Of a DNA stretch of 64,000 nt, positions 10,780-21,614 are shown one piece after another. Under the pieces are notes generated by a model that was not told the DNA's origin, did not search any database, and worked only from the letters and a program-made list of their open reading frames with translations. The stretch lies in contig JAQMWT010000126.1 in the NCBI GenBank assembly GCA_029834535.1, positions 62,001 to 126,000 on the forward strand, written 5' to 3'. A program made the position numbers and the translations under genes. The DNA comes from Chrysophaeum taylorii. Taxonomy: Eukaryota; Sar; Pelagophyceae; Pelagomonadales; Pelagomonadaceae. How positions within the stretch are numbered: position 1 is the stretch's first letter; each line of letters begins with the position of its first letter.

Positions 10780-12450
10780 TTGAGGCGCTCATTCGTCAGG
10801 CTCGAATGCGTTTTGGCGCCAGATCCCCCGTCTTCGAATCCAGCCATTGCTCCCCCGTCTTCGAATCCAGCCATTGCTGCGTATGCCAAATGGATCACCT
10901 TTTTTGCCACGCACCGCGCACGTTTCGGGTGACATCATCGTATGGGCCAAAATGCAAACGACGTGCAACTTACTGGGGGTGGTCCGCTCCCTGGCTCCGC
11001 TGCTGTCCGTCTGATCGCACTCTTGTCGATCTTGCGCTCGCTGTTGGTTGGCCGACGCCTGATATTATCAAAAGCAGCAGCGGGTTTACCACAAGAACCG
11101 AGGTCTGGTGGTCCACCTCCTTCCTCGCGGCGGAAGGATATATCTTTTATGACGCATGTATTCCTCCGTCAGCGGTGGACCTTGCTTGGTTCGTCGCGCG
11201 CTCGAAGACATTACTCCATGTGTGGATGCTGCCGGCCTTGTTGGGCCCGAATTAAGGCCCGATCGCTCCATGGCAGGTATCATCCGTGGTGACGTTGCCT
11301 TGAGCACGTACGACGCCCACCTGCGCATAGTTGAGGTGATGGTGATAGCGCGCTCGTCTGTGAATTGGAATCCCGGACATGGTATCACCGCGAGCTGCAT
11401 GTAGGCACATCTGACGGCAAACTCGAAGGGGTTTCGTACGAGGGTCGTATCCTCGGCGTCACGGCCCGCGGTAGACACACCCGCATCCATTTTTGCGCTG
11501 GCGGCGACCAGTACCCTTTGACCCCGAAGGCTGTGCGACCGTTTCGTGTTCTTCCCTATGATTTCTCTATTGACTGGTGGGATCCTGCAGCATGGTTTGT
11601 CCAGAAAGCCACGGCCGTTACGGTCTCTCGCGTCGGTAGTGTGCGTCGCCTTCCCGTGTTCAAAACGCCGCTAGCGAGTTTTTTTCATCGGGAGGGAACC
11701 AAACTCTCTTTGCCGTTAAGTCCCGCTGCAAACAATGCGTAACGAAATTACTTGTTTCCATACCCGCCGCCGCGCATCCAACTCCGCCTCCCACGTCCTC
11801 CACTCTCCCCCCGACCTCGGTTCGGGCACCTACGCTGCTGCGACTGTCGCCGTGTCCAACGGTGAGGGCGGAGCTGCTGTAGCCATTTTCGATCCTTTGG
11901 CTCTACACTTTCGCTTTGCGGGTCGCTCCCGGAACTCTATCTGCGTATCGTGCTGAGGTCATGGGCAGAATCTATGCCGCCGCACAAGCTGCACTTTGGG
12001 TCCCTTCGTGATGTACTCCCTCGGAGGTTACCTGTGATGAAAGCTGCTCTTGACAATAAATAAAAAGGCGCTGTGCTCGCACATTCTGGCCCAGCGCGTG
12101 CCAGCCACATCATCCCGCGATATTTGGGATGAGATTGCGCACTTCACTTAAGACGCGTAACGACACGTTTTGGTTTCATTTGTCCTCGAGGGGGTGCAAG
12201 GCCACCCGGAACGTCGCAAATCTTCTTCCCAGTTCGCCGTTGTCGAGTCTCTCCAACATCTTGCTGCTGATGGCCTTGCGGCGCGTGGCCGGTGTGGAGC
12301 GGGTGCGAATGACCCTTCTTGCACGCATTTCTGCCACGGCCGACGTTGGTTTGCTGCTGACACCTTCTCCCAGCGGCGCCGCCTGTTTGATGGGGTTTGC
12401 TCCACTTTGCTGACGCAAGCTTGGCATTGCGCGCCTTCGTGCTTATGAGG
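10780..12450 (+). mobile_element. Possible decayed retroelement with RNase H-like trace
   Basis: Several short plus-strand frames occur. One at 11365-11741 contains LHVGTSDGKLEGVSYEGRIL, which I do not recognise. Around 11790-12000 the text GGAAVAIFDPLALHFRF is followed, in another frame, by AYRAEVMGRIYAAAQAALW. This resembles the first half of the RNase H domains found at the C-terminus of some non-LTR retrotransposons. A 27-bp direct duplication lies at about 10827-10880 (CCCCCGTCTTCGAATCCAGC repeated). Identification is weak. Confidence 0.3.
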
Positions 12451-13299
12451 CAATCCGTCCTCTCAATTTGCTCTTCCGGACATCTTTTGTCGGCCCGTGC
12501 AAGTCAGGTAAAGTTCCTCGTGGCGCCACCCGACAGCGCTCTGTTGCCTGGGGATTGGTTTGTTGTCCCTGATTGATTGATCACACGTGTCGTTGTTGTC
12601 GCCGCCCTGGTTCTTCCGAGTCCCTTCTGACACCATCTTCTGACTACCTGCCCACATCCCACTTTGTGGCGACGGCGAGACAGAGTTTCGAATGTGGCTA
12701 CTCTGCTGCTCGATCCGCTTGTACTTGCCAGCTTGACTTTATAGGACTGGTTGTCTTCACGTCTCTCTGCTTCCCACACTGCTCTTGTGCTTGATCTACG
12801 ACCACGACGTTCGTCTCTGCCCTACCCTTCGCACATGGCACCGACGCTGCTTATGACTTCGCGGTCGTTTGCCGACGGCGCACATCCTTTTTGCTCGTGA
12901 CGTCGATGCTGCTGATGACGTGTGGTTATTATCTCGTCTTCTCGCGACATAAATTTGGCCGCCTCGCCCGGACCAAATTATGGAGGCAGGTTTGGGAGGT
13001 CTGGCATCATGCGCTGCAAACCGTCGCTTACCGTCGTCGTCTCCTCGTGTCGAACTTTTTTTTTTTTTTTTTAATTATTATTTGAATATTTGTTTTCATC
13101 ACCACGCCTGCCGCTACTCTCTATTCTTCTTTCCCCTCGCCCTCTTTGAGCTCCTTGCGTCACTCCTTGCCTTGCTCCCTTCTTTCTACCTTGATGAGAA
13201 TTTGCGTTCTTGCTTCCCCCCCTCTCCGCGCATATCCTTTGTATTCTCGGTGCTTCCTTGTTTCCTTGCGCTCATCCATTCTGGCTCCTGGGAGTTGCA
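12451..13299. other. Unassigned spacer with poly-T tract
   Basis: No gene was recognised. A T run of about 17 at 13055-13072 and a TC-rich stretch follow. It could be the end of the decayed element upstream. Confidence 0.3.
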
Positions 13300-14990
13300 A
13301 ACACAATAATAGTAATAAGGGATCGGTCAAGTTTGGTCAACAAAGGTTTGGTCAATTTCTTTTAAGTTTGCTCGATTTTGATCTATGTTTTAAGGAAAAA
13401 AAAATCACCAGTTTTTGGTCACTTTCGATAGAAGAAGATTGATCAGTTAAGTTTGGTCACTCCTCCGAATGTTGCATTAAGTTTGATCAATCAGCCTTTC
13501 AAGTTTGATTAATAACCTTCTTGTTAGTTGGGGGTTAACAAGTTTGATCACTACTCCTCAAACTTCCACAGTAATAATAATTGACCAAACTTTGGCTTTT
13601 AAAATCAAAAACTTAAGGAGGCTGTTTAAGGGGGCGCGTGAGCGGCGCTTTTGGTCTTGCGAAAATAATAATGCTTTAAAAACGAGAGCTAGGTGGTGCA
13701 GCTATACAGAATCTACTACCGTGGCGTTACTCGCACGGCATGGGGACCCCCGCGTGACCGCCCGCCTTAAAGAAGGAGATCCATCCTAAGACAGCGCGGC
13801 GATATAGGAGAGCGGGCAGCGGCCTCGAGAGCAGATTTTTTTCCCACGGCTTGGCGTACTACTTTAAGCTGGTCCCATTTATTCTCGTACCTTCCATCGT
13901 TCGTAGAAGGCACCCAAACCGCGACTCACCACGGCGGTGTTGCCGTGGTCGTACGTCATTCTTCAGCAGCAACAAGCGGACATGGGCGGACACCAGACTT
14001 ATTACATGGTCTGCGTGAGACGGACGGATCACCCCATTCCAAAATCTTCTCTCCGAGAGGGAGCGCGTCTTTGATAATAATCGACTCGGGGTCGAGTTAA
14101 AACGCGAAACTCGACGACGACGACCTCGAGAAGAAACTGCGCGACAACTTGCCCCTGGAGCACCCAAAGATTGATTGCAGTCCCACACTTGCGCGGGACC
14201 GTACAGGACCCCACGTTCAGGAGTTCGTCACCGTCGCGTACCCGATCCGGAGGAGTTAGGTGTCCAGCTTGGACGTGGGAAAACGGCGAGCACGTGCCGT
14301 TACGCCTGCATAAACAACTCGTACGACCGTAAGTGAACACCTCCTTATCCTCCTCCTCCTCCTCGAGGATCTCGACCACCCCGCCCCGCCGCAAGATCTC
14401 CCCGGGAGCTGGTGCTGCACCGTCGAGCACTGTACTACGAGAAAGAAAGTCGGCAAATACAAGCTGCGGCGCGAAGGGATGTCAAGACATCGACAACAGC
14501 CTCGCTCCGGCGTGCCTTTTTTTCAGCACGCGTAACGATATTGTCTGCTTGCACGTCACAACGAGCAGCACGCACATAAAAGCTGCAGCCTTGTAGTAGT
14601 ATCTTGCAATTGAACGACAACGCTGTCGCGCTGCTGTTGTTGTTAGCCATGTTGTTGTTGTACGCGGCGGCTGTCTAAAAACTTGCCGCCCGCGTCGAAC
14701 GAACGTCAGATGCTCTGCTGCGAGTCGGCCTCGCGAACACACGTGCTGAACTTGGCATTGTTCGGCTAGGTCGAGGAGTAAAGTGGACTACCCTCGTGTT
14801 TGTTTTCACGCTCTGAGCTGCGACAGCGTACGCGGCGATCTCTCATAGTTTTGTTTATGTTCGTCAGGACACGCGAGAAACGACGAAACCCGCATCGATA
14901 CCGTCCTCCTCGTCGTTCGTTTCCAAGTCGAAGGACGACGCTCCGGAGTCACCACCACCGTGCAGAACGAACCGCTTTTGATGATCAGGC
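13300..14990 (-). mobile_element. Unidentified dispersed element, copy A
   Basis: This is the inverted counterpart of 43140-44960. The two share most of a 1.2-kb body, including the stretch RFNSTPSRLLSKTRSLSERR and the following text to FGCLLRTMEGTRING, and a stretch near 14935 matching 43320. One end (13325-13600) is crowded with variants of AAGTTTGGTCA and AAGTTTGATCA in both orientations. Such subterminal repeats are typical of cut-and-paste DNA transposons, where they bind transposase. No transposase family was recognised, the reading frames are broken in both copies, and no target duplication was found. Confidence 0.6.
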
Positions 14991-15121
14991 GACGTTTGGC
15001 CTTGTTTTTTTTTTTTTGTGTCTGTCAGCGTCAGCAAACCCTCCTTCCTCTACATACTATAGGTTGGAAACAAACAGTTGATGAGTACCATTATAACTAG
15101 GATATTTTGGTGGGTGGGTGG
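14991..15121. other. 5' flank of acyl-CoA synthetase gene
   Basis: A T tract (15005-15017) and the boundary of repeat copy A lie directly upstream of the gene. No recognisable promoter motif was seen. The transposon edge may have replaced the original upstream region. Confidence 0.3.
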
Positions 15122-16852
15122 ATGATGACGAGAGGCATTGGTGACGCCAAGACGCTCCACGAGCTTGGGGTTATCGCGGGCGAAGTGTTCGGGTCCGCGC
15201 CGTCTATTGGGAGTCGGGTTGGGTCGAGGTGGGTGTGGGTGAGCTTCGCCGAGCGCGCGAGGAGGGCGAAGCGGTTTTCGAATTTCCTAAAATCTCTAAA
15301 TGTCGACCGAGGCGATCGCGTTGCAGTTATTTCCAAAAATTCGGTCGATTGGGTGACCGCCGCGTACGGGTGCTACGGCGCGGGGGCGGTCCACGTTCCG
15401 ATGTACGAGCAGCAATCGGAGGAGGAGAGGGCTTACATTTTGAATGATTCTGGCGCGAAGGTCGCGTTCGACGCGAAGAGTTTGTTGTTGTTGGAAGAAA
15501 ATATTACGGCGGTAGAATCGGAAGCCGAGCCAGAGGCGCCGCTGCCCGCGGACCTCGCCGCGTTGATTTATACGAGCGGAACGACGGGAAAGCCGAAAGG
15601 CGTGGAACTGACGCACGCGAATCTTCTGTGGAACGCGTTGGAGGTAAAAAAAGCGTCCGAAGCCAATATCCGTCGGCTCGGCGACCCCCCAGTCCGGACG
15701 ACCGCAATTTTGCCGTGGGCGCACGTCTACGGGCAGACGTGCGAGCTGCATTGTTCGACGGCGATGGGCGTGCCGGTGGCTATATCGTCGGACCCGTCGA
15801 ACTTTTTGAGAGATTTAAAAGAAACGAAGCCGACGTTTTTGATCGCCGTGCCTGCCGTTTACGAGCGCATAAGATCAACCTACGAAAAGAAACGGAAAGA
15901 ATCTTTTTTCGTTTTGGGGTACGCGATGGGTCTGGCTTTAAGAGTGAAGAGGGGGTCTTTTGCCCATTTTGCGTGCGATCAGCTTTTTCTTTCGAAAGTT
16001 CGCGGATCTTTGGGCGGCGAAATCAGAGGGTTAGGCACCGGCGGCGCCGCGATATCCCCCGAACTCCGGCGTTTCTTCGATGCGGTCGGCTTGCCGATCG
16101 CCAACGGCTATGGTTTGACGGAAACGTCCCCTGTCCTCACGACCGAAGCACATCACGATCCTCGGAATTACGACCGAGGCAGCGTCGGCAAACCACTCCG
16201 CGGCGTTCGTGTTAAATCCGTCGACGGCGAGCTCGTGGTATCTAGTCCGGGGGTCATGAGAGGCTACTGGAACAACCCGACCGCAACCTCCGAAGTTCTG
16301 CATTACGACGACGACGGATTGTTGTGGTTTAAAACCGGAGATCTCGGCGTGATCGACGAGAATAGTTACGTTCGGGTCGTGGGCCGGGTGAAGGAAAGGT
16401 ACAAACTAGCAAACGGGAAATACGTCGTTCCTACGCCCTTGGAGTACGAGTTGGCCGCCAATTCACGATGGATATCTCAGATATACCTCTATGGCGAAAA
16501 CAAGCCGCATAACGTCGCGCTCGTCGCGCCCGACTGGGCGGCGATTGCCTCGTACTTAAAAACCGAATCGATAATAACTCTCGCGCAGCCCTTCGATTAC
16601 CAGCCGCGCGCCGCGATCGACGCTTTGCTCTCAATGCATCGCGACGAGATCCACGCTCTCATCGCGGCCGATCTCGCGTCCACAGCAAAAAGAAAATCCT
16701 ACCGAGATCCAAAAAAATGGGCACTAGTTGTCCCGGGATTCACCTTGGCCTCCGGCATGCTCACGCCGAAACTCAGCCTCAAGCGCAACGCCGTCTACAA
16801 AGCACACGAACATCTCATCGACTCGCTCTATTCTGATACTGGATATTCGTGA
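15122..16852 (+). CDS. Long-chain acyl-CoA synthetase-like AMP-forming ligase (576 aa)
   Basis: This ANL-superfamily enzyme activates a carboxylic acid, probably a fatty acid, as an acyl-adenylate and transfers it to CoA using ATP. The P-loop-like YTSGTTGKPKG is at residues 150-160, NGYGLTET at 328-335, TGDLG at 405-409, the hinge/linker GRVKERYKLANGKYVVP at about 421, and a C-terminal LTPKLSLKR near 548 that carries the usual Lys. Length is a little short of plant and yeast long-chain enzymes (about 650-700), and the region between the substrate pocket and YTSGTT is compact. No signal peptide, membrane anchor or SKL-type peroxisomal tail is visible (it ends DTGYS), so it is probably cytosolic. 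The start is the first of two adjacent ATGs. It is intronless. Confidence 0.9.
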   Translation: MMTRGIGDAKTLHELGVIAGEVFGSAPSIGSRVGSRWVWVSFAERARRAKRFSNFLKSLNVDRGDRVAVISKNSVDWVTAAYGCYGAGAVHVPMYEQQSEEERAYILNDSGAKVAFDAKSLLLLEENITAVESEAEPEAPLPADLAALIYTSGTTGKPKGVELTHANLLWNALEVKKASEANIRRLGDPPVRTTAILPWAHVYGQTCELHCSTAMGVPVAISSDPSNFLRDLKETKPTFLIAVPAVYERIRSTYEKKRKESFFVLGYAMGLALRVKRGSFAHFACDQLFLSKVRGSLGGEIRGLGTGGAAISPELRRFFDAVGLPIANGYGLTETSPVLTTEAHHDPRNYDRGSVGKPLRGVRVKSVDGELVVSSPGVMRGYWNNPTATSEVLHYDDDGLLWFKTGDLGVIDENSYVRVVGRVKERYKLANGKYVVPTPLEYELAANSRWISQIYLYGENKPHNVALVAPDWAAIASYLKTESIITLAQPFDYQPRAAIDALLSMHRDEIHALIAADLASTAKRKSYRDPKKWALVVPGFTLASGMLTPKLSLKRNAVYKAHEHLIDSLYSDTGYS

Positions 16853-17651
16853 CCTGCGCGCGTTCTAATCAAATCAAATCCCGCGCGATGTCGAGGTGCA
16901 ATACGTCTTAAGAAGTGAGAATTACTAACCCTTTTCCGAGCGGCCTCGAATTGCCCTCAAACAACCTTCTTCTTCCTCGCGGCGAACATCGCCTTCCACG
17001 ACGACGCATGCATCTCATCTCATCTCATCTCATCTCATTCATTCACCTGATGAGCGGACGGCGGAGTCAATTTTCAGACGCGCTACTCCATTTTGATGGA
17101 TGCTGCTGGCCTTGGCCCGATTGGTTGCCTCGACCTGCGCACAACACATTTGTTCTTTCCATCCTTGGAGGGAGCATCCCAGCGCCATTCTTCAATAGGC
17201 TGCCATTCTGGCTGGATCTTAGAAATCGATCCACCAGACGATGGACTACCGCGATAGGAAAGAAGAAGAAAGACGGCCGTCGCACCCCCCTCGTATCAGA
17301 GCGAAACTACCACATTTTGGTTTTTCTCAGCAGGCGATAGTTCTGAAGCTGTGGAAACGACGACGATTGCCTCGGATTCCCAGCAGTTCATTCGTCCATC
17401 AAAACTTCCACGGCAAATGTCTCCAAGTCACAAATTTCGAGGACGAGTTCTTCCGCCGCCGCCGCCGGGACGTGCGACTTCTTTGTCGAGGGGCTCCTAA
17501 TAACTCGCGTCATCAATATCTGCTTTGACTGACGACAAGGCCCAATGCACAAAAAATCAGTTTTTTTTTTTTTTCATGATACCATCACGGAGACGACGAA
17601 TCCAACGTTACCCGTATCTAGTAGGGTAAGACAGCACTCACCAACGGATCT
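16853..17651. other. Intergenic, with a short (CATCT)n tract
   Basis: No convincing gene was found. Five to six CATCT units lie at 17009-17037 and a T run at 17559-17573. Several frames of up to 140 codons lack any recognisable motif or codon character. Confidence 0.5.
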
Positions 17652-18818
17652 ATGATCATGTTGTTGTTAATGCGAGTGTCGTCGATCAACTTCTTCTTCG
17701 CGAGCAGCTATAAGATCGGGATCGTGGGCGCCGGGCCCGCGGGCCTGACGCTCGCCCGCGCCCTCGACAGCAAGCACGAGGTGACGGTCTTCGACCGCGG
17801 AGATCCGTTGAAGCCTGGGGTCGGCGGGGGGCTTCAGCTGACATCGGGGGCATCACTTCTAAAATCTCGAATCGGCGTGGACGTGAGTTCCGTTGGGCTC
17901 GAAATCGAGCGCGTCGTTAGTCGAAGCGGGACTTCGGTCCTCCTCGATCTCGACGTGCGAGGCGTGTTGCGGAAAGCGGGGCTCGGTCCGGGATACGCGA
18001 TCATGAGAGAATCGCTCCAAAAACTTCTCGCTGTTCCAACGCAGCGCGGAAATCTCGTAAATCTCGAGCAAGATGAGCACAAAGTGCGGCTCGAGTTCGA
18101 CTCGGGGACATTTGCTGAGGATTTTGATTTGGTCGTAGGATGCGACGGCGTCGGGTCCAGCGTCGAGAGAATTCTGTTCGGCGATACCCCCCCAGAATAC
18201 GCGGGTATCCGCATTCTGCTGTGTGTTGGCGATTCTTCTGACACTGCTGCTAGTACCTTCGAACAGTTTTTCGGTCGCGGCGCCTACTGCCTGCGAGCGA
18301 CGTACGGCGCCGAGACGTCGTCCGAAGAAGTTTTGGCGATTTGCTACCAGAGGCCTCGCCCGACGGCGAGCCAGTGGTCGACGAACGAAGGAGATGCGCA
18401 GGATATCCTCGCGAGGGCGGGTATCGATTTGGAGGTCGGAGGGAAGCGTCGGTTCTACGAAGCTTCTGTTTTCCAGCGATTTCCTCGTTTCGCGTGGTCT
18501 AAAGGGAGAGTTATTTTGATAGGGGACGCGGCTCACGCGATGCCTCCTTTTCTCGGGCAAGGTGCGAATCAAGCGATTGCGGATGCGGTGGCCCTGGCCG
18601 ACCGTCTCCACCTCCCATACAAACAAGCTTTCGAGGACCTTCATCGCCGGAGGTTCCCCCTAACCACGCGACTTCAACTCAACTCTCGAGTTTTGGGGAC
18701 GATCGAAACCCAATCCTCTGCTTTCGGCTGTCGATTCCGCGATCTCTTCTTCCAGACCACAGGGACCCTCGGGATCGCAGAGCAAGTCTTCCTCGACGGC
18801 GCGAGGCCGCGGGTCTAA
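17652..18818 (+). CDS. FAD-dependent monooxygenase, UbiH/PheA-TfdB class (388 aa)
   Basis: A class A flavoprotein hydroxylase that uses NAD(P)H and O2 on a small aromatic, quinone or terpenoid substrate. The Rossmann GxGxxG is IVGAGPAGLTLA at 24-35, the DG motif is VVGCDGVGSS at about 161-170, and the GD motif is LIGDAAHAMPPFLGQGAN from about 289. All three blocks are intact and in the usual order for a protein of about 390 residues. The first 20 residues are hydrophobic (MIMLLLMRVSSINFFFASS) and could be a signal or anchor sequence, although the Rossmann strand starts directly after it. The substrate cannot be told from sequence. It is convergent with the RAP gene, whose intended stop would lie only about 25 bases away. 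Confidence 0.88.
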   Translation: MIMLLLMRVSSINFFFASSYKIGIVGAGPAGLTLARALDSKHEVTVFDRGDPLKPGVGGGLQLTSGASLLKSRIGVDVSSVGLEIERVVSRSGTSVLLDLDVRGVLRKAGLGPGYAIMRESLQKLLAVPTQRGNLVNLEQDEHKVRLEFDSGTFAEDFDLVVGCDGVGSSVERILFGDTPPEYAGIRILLCVGDSSDTAASTFEQFFGRGAYCLRATYGAETSSEEVLAICYQRPRPTASQWSTNEGDAQDILARAGIDLEVGGKRRFYEASVFQRFPRFAWSKGRVILIGDAAHAMPPFLGQGANQAIADAVALADRLHLPYKQAFEDLHRRRFPLTTRLQLNSRVLGTIETQSSAFGCRFRDLFFQTTGTLGIAEQVFLDGARPRV

Positions 18819-18921
18819 TGTCGGGGTTATGATATTATTTTATTATGAGAGATAGCTTCCTCCCCTCCTTGGTTGTTTGTTATTACGCGTGCGCCGTACC
18901 GACTTCCTGCAGCAGCCTAGC

Positions 18922-21614
18922 CTAGCCCGGAGGTAAGAGTCCTGTTCTCGCTCGCCGCCGTCGAGAGCGCCCCACTCGAAAAAATGGAACGTGAACAACG
19001 TCCCAGCCAAGCCGCTCTAGCAGTCGGGACTTGAAGCCGTTTTTTACTGTCGTTCCCTTGAGGTAGTGGTACGGCCCATCGACTTCGACCGCGCACTTGG
19101 TGTCGGGTTGAGCCACGTCGAGCGTCAACCCCTCTTCGGTCACGTGCTCGAAGACGTACGGCGTCCAGCCAACTCGGTCGAGCGCAGTCGCAACGTCGCG
19201 CTGGAGTTGGGATGGTGATGGGCCCTGACGTTGAAACGCTTCCTGAAGCATCTGCTGGTGCTTTGACAGCGGGGAGCTCCGGTCGGGCCACGCGAGGTGA
19301 AAGTGCAGCGAAGCAAGGTGGAGCTGCGACAAGTGGCGATCATCGAGGGCATGGAGATCTCTGACAGCTCTGCGAGCGAGCTCGGCGAAAAACTCGGGGT
19401 CCTTTTTCCAGTCGACGCAGGCGAAAGCCCACGCCGTGTTGGCGAGTTCTTGTGGTTTGAACTCCTCGTCTAGCCGCTTAGAAGCTGCGCCGGCGATCGC
19501 CGCGAAAAGCTGAGGTGCCTCGATGCCTTCCGTCGCGAACGCCCACGACGTGTTGGCGAGCTCCTGCGGTTTGAACTCGTCCAGCCGCTTCGAAGCTAAG
19601 CCGGCGATCGCCGCGAAGAGCTGAGGTGCCTCGACGTCCGCCGTCGCGAACGCCCACGACGTGTTGGCGAGTTCTTGTGGTTTGAATTCGTCCAGCCGCT
19701 TAAAAGCTAAGCCGGCGATCGTCGCAAAGAGCCGAGGTGCCTCGATGCCCGCCGTCGCAAAGGCCCACGCCGTGTTTGCGAGGTCCTGCGGATTGAACTC
19801 GTCTAGCCGCTTAGAAGCCGCGCCGGCGATCGCCGCGAAGAGCTGAGGTGCATCGATGCCCGCCGTCGCGAAGGCCCACGCCGTGTTGGCGAGGTCTTGT
19901 GGTTTGGATTCGTCTACCCGCTTAGAAGCTGCGCCGGCGATCGCCGCGAAGAACTGAGGTGCATCGATGCCTGCCGTCGCGAAGGCCCACGCCGTGTTGG
20001 CGAGGTCTCGTGGTTTGAACTCGCCCAACCGCGAAGGAGCCGCGCCGGCGATCGCCGCGAAGAGCTGAGGTGCCTCGATGCCCGCCGTCGCGAACGCCCA
20101 CGCCGTGTTGGCATGTTCTTGCGGTTTGAATTCGCCCAACCGCGAAGGAGCCGCGCCGGCGATCGCCGCGAAGAGCTGAGGTGCCTCGACGTCCGCCGTC
20201 GCGAAGGCCCACGCCGTGTTGGCGAGGTTCTGCGGATTGAATCCGTCTAACCGCTTAGAAGCTGCGCCGGCGATCGCCGCGAAGAGCTGCGGTGCCTCGA
20301 TGCCCGCCGTCGCAAAGGCCCACGCCGTGTTGGCGAGGTCCTGCGGATTGAACTCGCCTAGCCGCTTTGAAGCTGCGCCGGCGATCGCCGCGAAGAGCCG
20401 AGGTGCATCGACGTCCGCCGTCGCGAACGCCCACGACGTGTTGGCGAGGTCCTGCGGAATGAACTCGTCTAGCCGCTTAGAAGCTGCGCCGGAGATCGCC
20501 GCGAAGAGCTGCGGTGCCTCGATGCCCGCCGTCGCAAAGGCCCACGCCGTGTTGGCGAGGTCCTGCGGATTGAACTCGCCTAGCCGCTTGGAAGCTGCGC
20601 CGGCAATCGCCGCGAAGAGCTGAAGTGCATCGATGCCCGCCGTCGCGAAGGCCCACGCTGTGTTGACAAGCCCCTGCGGGTCGAACTCGTCTAGCCGCTT
20701 AGAAGCTGCGCCGGAGATCGCCGCGAAGAGCTGAGGTGCCTCGATGCCGGCTTTCGCGAAGGCCCACGCCGCGATGGCGAGGTCCTGCGGATTGAATTCG
20801 CCTAGCCGCTTAGAAGCTGCGCCGGCGATCGCCGCGAAGAGCCGAGGTGCCTCGATGCCCGCCGTCGCGAAGGCCCACGCCGCGTTGGCGAGCTCCTGGG
20901 GATTGAACTCTCGAACGCAGCGCCGACAAGAGCCTGCGAGGGCCATCACACGAGAATCGCCTCGGATGCCGCGATATCGGCCTCCCAGTTTGGCAACACG
21001 GTGCGCGGCAGTCGCCAAATTCCGAGCGTCGAAGTCGTTCCCTCGAGCCGCGAAGAGCGAGAGAATTGACTCGGGAGTCGCATCGCGGCCCGTAATCTGT
21101 TTACCCCATCGAATTTGTTGCCATCGCGGTGACTCGCTCGGTGTGGCGTGCGTCGCGGCGCAGCGTCTCAACCCCCTCGTCGTCGCGTCGGCGACTGAGG
21201 TGAACCGCGCACTTCTCGACGACCGTCGCGGTTGTCGTACGTGTCAGACAGTCGTCGCCTCGGCGGCGATCGAGACCGGCGCACCACGTCGCGGCACAAC
21301 TTGTCTACATGGTCAGGGATTCGTCGTCGTGTTATCGGGGAATGCGAGCGGCGTCGGTCGTCTCGCCCCTGCTGGTCTTCGTACGATCGGTATTGCCTCT
21401 TAAGATGCTGGGGCGAGTCGTCGCGTCGCTTCTCCCAGTCTCCTCGTGTATCATCGCTGCGCCACGGGTCTCGACGGCGAGGCGTGGGCTCGTCGACGCG
21501 CCAGTTCCGATCGTCGCCGCGGCGTACTCTCTTTGGGCGTCGATCCATCAAAAAAGTCCGTTTGCACCAGGAGCAGCGGACCTCTCCTGAATCTTTAGAG
21601 ATACCTACCCTCAT
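18922..21614 (-). CDS. OPR-like repeat protein with RS-rich N-terminus and C-terminal RAP domain (two frame breaks)
   Basis: Probable organelle RNA-binding protein. From the minus-strand ATG at 21614 come about 148 Arg/Ser/Asp-rich residues (RRSRSPPRRRLSD and similar). Next are about 13 nearly identical 38-residue repeats of the form NPQDLANTAWAFATAGIEAP, then a RAP domain (AVEVDGPYHYL...RLLERLGWDVVHVPFF). The repeat length and the WAFA core fit octotricopeptide (OPR) repeats, which with RAP domains act in chloroplast or mitochondrial RNA stability and translation. The frame breaks twice, each time at a homopolymer: at the C5 run 21172-21176, where the RS-rich frame stops at 21168 and the repeat frame opens, and at the A6 run 18979-18984, where the RAP domain leaves its expected FFEW text. 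A one-base run-length change at each would keep the frame. Sequencing indels, recent decay, or a tiny intron at the first site are all possible. Confidence 0.8.

Noticed and set aside
13859-14188. piggyBac-type transposase in the inverted-pair element
   Set aside because: A few residues looked similar, but no DDD motif or conserved block could be followed, so no family is assigned.
19661-20623. Plus-strand frames across the OPR array (AKAHAVLARSCGLNSPSRLEA type)
   Set aside because: Mirror frames kept open by the 114-bp repeat; the minus strand gives the recognisable OPR/RAP protein.
19440-20930. Regular repeats suggestive of a CRISPR array
   Set aside because: The repeats are coding, contiguous and lack unique spacers. 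The short GTGAACTTACTGG repeats at Helitron ends were rejected for the same reason.
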